From positions 1-8,356 of the forward strand of contig CABSDO010000085.1 of the NCBI GenBank assembly GCA_902476475.1: DNA of 8,356 bases, written 5' to 3'. Both the position numbers and the translations under genes were made by a program. The notes under the pieces are model-generated. The model did no database searches. It was not told where the DNA came from and saw only the letters and a program-made list of their open reading frames with translations. This document shows positions 6,844 through 8,356 of the stretch, piece after piece. The DNA is from an uncultured Collinsella sp. GTDB lineage: Bacteria; Actinomycetota; Coriobacteriia; Coriobacteriales; Coriobacteriaceae. Positions within the stretch are counted from its first letter, which is position 1. Every line of letters begins with the position of its first letter.

Positions 6844-6869
6844 GTGCCTACGTCCAAACGGGTAGGCAC
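6844..6869 (+). promoter_or_regulatory. Leader hairpin before the PTS ribosome site
   Basis: GTGCCTAC (6844-6851) pairs perfectly with GTAGGCAC (6862-6869) around a 10-nt loop. It ends 10 nt before the GGGGAGGGG ribosome site and has no U-tract. It could affect mRNA stability or translation, or be a DNA site instead. Confidence 0.4.
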
Positions 6870-6879
6870 ACGATGATAT

Positions 6880-6888
6880 GGGGAGGGG
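6880..6888 (+). promoter_or_regulatory. Ribosome binding site deciding the PTS start
   Basis: GGGGAGGGG, with core GGAGG at 6882-6886, lies 6 nt before ATG 6893. An in-frame ATG at 6878 overlaps this site and so is not the likely start. Confidence 0.8.
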
Positions 6889-6892
6889 TCCC

Positions 6893-8320
6893 ATGGCAGT
6901 AGATAACAAGCAGATTGCCACCGATGTCCTCGAGCTCGTGGGCGGTGCGGAGAATGTCACCGTTGCCACCAACTGCATGACGCGCCTGCGTTTGACGCTC
7001 AAGGATAACAGCAAGGCCGACGTGGAGAAGATTAAGAAGGTCAAGGGTGTTCTGGGTTGCCAGTTTGCCGGCAGCCAGCTCCAGGTCATCATCGGCCAGA
7101 ACGTGCCCAAGGTGCTCGCCGAGTTCGTCGCCATCTCCGGCGTCAAGCAGGGTGCAGCCGTTGACGAGAACCTCGATGCTCCCAAGGAGAAGTTCGAGAT
7201 CAAGAACCTGCCCAATATCATTCTCGACTATCTGTCGGGCTCCATGACTCAGCTGATTCCGCTGCTCATGGCCGGCGGTCTGTTCCGCACCATCGCGGCC
7301 GTCCTCGGCCCCACCATGCTGGGCGTTCTTTCGGACACCGACCCGACCTATACGTTCCTCTACACCACGCTTTACCAGGCAACGTTCACGTTTATCCCGA
7401 TCTACCTGGGCTATGCCGCGGCTAAGAAGCTCGGCGCCAGCCCCGTCCTCGGCATGCTCCTCGGCGGCGCCCTCATGGCCCCGTCCGTGGTGAGCGTCGC
7501 AACCCAGGAGGGCGGCGGCATCATCTCCGTCTACGGCATTCAGATCGCCGCTGCCAACTACCAGCAGTCCGTCCTGCCGATCATCCTTTCGGTGCCGGTC
7601 CTGTACTTTGTCGAGAAGTTCTTTAAGAAGGTCATGCCCGACGTGCTCTCCACGGTCTTTACGCCGTTCTGCACCATGATTGTCACCATTCCCATTGCCT
7701 TTATCGTCCTCGCGCCGATCGGCAACGAGCTCGGCAACCTCATCGCCAACGCCCTCTTTGGTCTTGCTGACCTTGGCGGCTTCGGTGTCCTGATCGTCAT
7801 GGCCGTCCTCGGCGCTTTCTGGCAGCTCTTCGTGGTCTGCGGTATGCACATGCCCGTCATCCTGCTCGCTCAGGTTCAGATCATCGCTGCCGGCTACGAT
7901 CCCTTCGTCTTCGTTTCCACCAACTGCGCTATGGCCGCCGTCTGGGGTTGCGCCTTCGGTGCCTTCCTCAAGATGAAGAACGCCGACGAGAAGTCCCTTG
8001 CCCTGGGCTACGTCATCTCCGCCATCGCCGGCGGCGTCACCGAGCCCGCGCTCTTCGGTATCCTTATGCGCTTCCGTCGCACCATGCTCGGCATGTTCAT
8101 CGGCGGTGCCATCGGCGCCGTGTTCTCCGGCGTCATGGGTGTTACTTACTACCTCGCCGGCGGTGCCTCCAACTTCCTGGTCTTCACCAACTACCTGCAG
8201 GGTGGCCAGATGAACACCGTCTGGGCTATCGTCGGTATGGCAATCTCCTTTGCCATCGCCGCTGCCGTCGTCTTTGTTTCCGGCTTCTCCAAGGAGGAGC
8301 TCGCCGAGATGGAGGCCTAA
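6893..8320 (+). CDS. PTS beta-glucoside-family EIIBC sugar permease
   Basis: 475 residues. The N-terminal EIIB domain (about 1-85) has the phosphorylation-site motif ATNCMTRLRL with C28, and GCQFAGSQLQVIIGQNV. A linker (about 90-110) leads to the EIIC domain with about ten hydrophobic segments from LPNIILDYLSGSMTQLIPLLMAGGL onward. The conserved GGVTEPALFG (380-389) marks the substrate-binding loop of the glucose/glucoside superfamily. The protein imports a sugar across the membrane and phosphorylates it. Bgl-type transporters handle beta-glucosides, and close relatives carry sucrose, trehalose or N-acetylmuramic acid, so the substrate is undecided. It ends after EELAEMEA with no EIIA domain, so EIIA must come from another gene. 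Codons are strongly biased (GTC, ATC, CTC, AAG), suggesting high expression. It is divergent from the esterase, with shared TAAAC sites in between. The 36 bp after its stop show no terminator, so further genes of the operon, such as a phospho-glycosidase, may lie beyond the window. Confidence 0.93.
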   Translation: MAVDNKQIATDVLELVGGAENVTVATNCMTRLRLTLKDNSKADVEKIKKVKGVLGCQFAGSQLQVIIGQNVPKVLAEFVAISGVKQGAAVDENLDAPKEKFEIKNLPNIILDYLSGSMTQLIPLLMAGGLFRTIAAVLGPTMLGVLSDTDPTYTFLYTTLYQATFTFIPIYLGYAAAKKLGASPVLGMLLGGALMAPSVVSVATQEGGGIISVYGIQIAAANYQQSVLPIILSVPVLYFVEKFFKKVMPDVLSTVFTPFCTMIVTIPIAFIVLAPIGNELGNLIANALFGLADLGGFGVLIVMAVLGAFWQLFVVCGMHMPVILLAQVQIIAAGYDPFVFVSTNCAMAAVWGCAFGAFLKMKNADEKSLALGYVISAIAGGVTEPALFGILMRFRRTMLGMFIGGAIGAVFSGVMGVTYYLAGGASNFLVFTNYLQGGQMNTVWAIVGMAISFAIAAAVVFVSGFSKEELAEMEA

Positions 8321-8356
8321 GGCCAAACCATTCGGACGCATATGACCTTACCTACA

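Larger units (their letters stand above)
6406..6892. promoter_or_regulatory. Divergent regulatory region with TAAAC/GTTTA array
   Basis: This 487-bp, AT-richer gap lies between the divergent esterase and PTS genes and has no credible small gene. TAAAC occurs at 6432, 6455, 6505, 6536, 6746, 6751, 6760 and 6771, and its complement GTTTA at 6462, 6467, 6545, 6676 and 6781: thirteen copies in about 355 bp. They fall into an esterase-side group (6431-6549) and a PTS-side group (6745-6786). The middle (6560-6740) has an imperfect stem, AAGTCCG at 6670-6676 with CGGACTT at 6703-6709, flanked by CCGTC (6661-6665) and GACGG (6712-6716). No BglG-type antiterminator/terminator pair is visible. Confidence 0.6.

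Noticed and set aside
6406..6892. BglG/LicT-type antiterminator in the PTS leader
   Set aside because: No RAT-like sequence overlapping a U-tract terminator could be found; the only leader hairpin has no U-run.
6848..8341. 497-codon minus-strand open frame opposite the PTS gene
   Set aside because: It is rich in Asp, Gly, His and Glu with no domain, no hydrophobic core pattern and no ribosome site; it is the shadow of strongly biased GC-rich codons in the real PTS gene.

Overview
The window reads as a chromosomal segment of a high-GC, anaerobic gut-type actinobacterium, most likely a coriobacterium such as Collinsella. This is a judgement from base composition, Shine-Dalgarno use and the protein types (DUF4428/zinc-ribbon/SPFH set, DUF1593 protein, beta-glucoside-type PTS). 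No marker gene is present to prove it. It contains six protein genes, five on the minus strand and one on the plus strand, and no RNA genes, CRISPR or intact mobile elements.

Right to left on the minus strand, positions 3076-1 hold a tight three-gene operon. It encodes a DUF4428/zinc-ribbon protein, a membrane protein with two N-terminal zinc ribbons, and an SPFH-domain protein that runs off the left edge. The last two resemble the Bacillus subtilis YdjG and YdjI pair, which works with PspA in membrane-stress protection. A membrane-associated scaffold or stress complex is therefore the best guess.

Positions 3077-3292 are non-coding and carry several TGGGGAC words plus a perfect 10-bp inverted repeat, looking like a REP-type remnant. 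Positions 3293-4804 encode a DUF1593 (nucleoside-hydrolase-like, Sde182 type) protein with a C-terminal Ig-like domain. Positions 4805-5067 are non-coding and contain a striking 123-bp inverted repeat with perfect 28-bp outer arms and a GCGAAGC mini-hairpin at its tip. Positions 5068-6405 encode a serine esterase/peptidase of the alpha/beta-hydrolase fold.

A 487-bp divergent regulatory region (6406-6892) separates the esterase from a plus-strand beta-glucoside-family PTS EIIBC permease (6893-8320). This region is AT-richer than the genes and has thirteen TAAAC/GTTTA words, including three palindromes. One 10-bp site, TAAACTAAAC, appears on each side in the same orientation relative to the gene it faces. 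This suggests that one regulator controls both directions. The esterase, DUF1593 protein and sugar permease would then form a small carbohydrate-use locus: the PTS imports and phosphorylates a glycoside, and the esterase and DUF1593 protein process substituted or derived sugars. The substrate cannot be read from the sequence.
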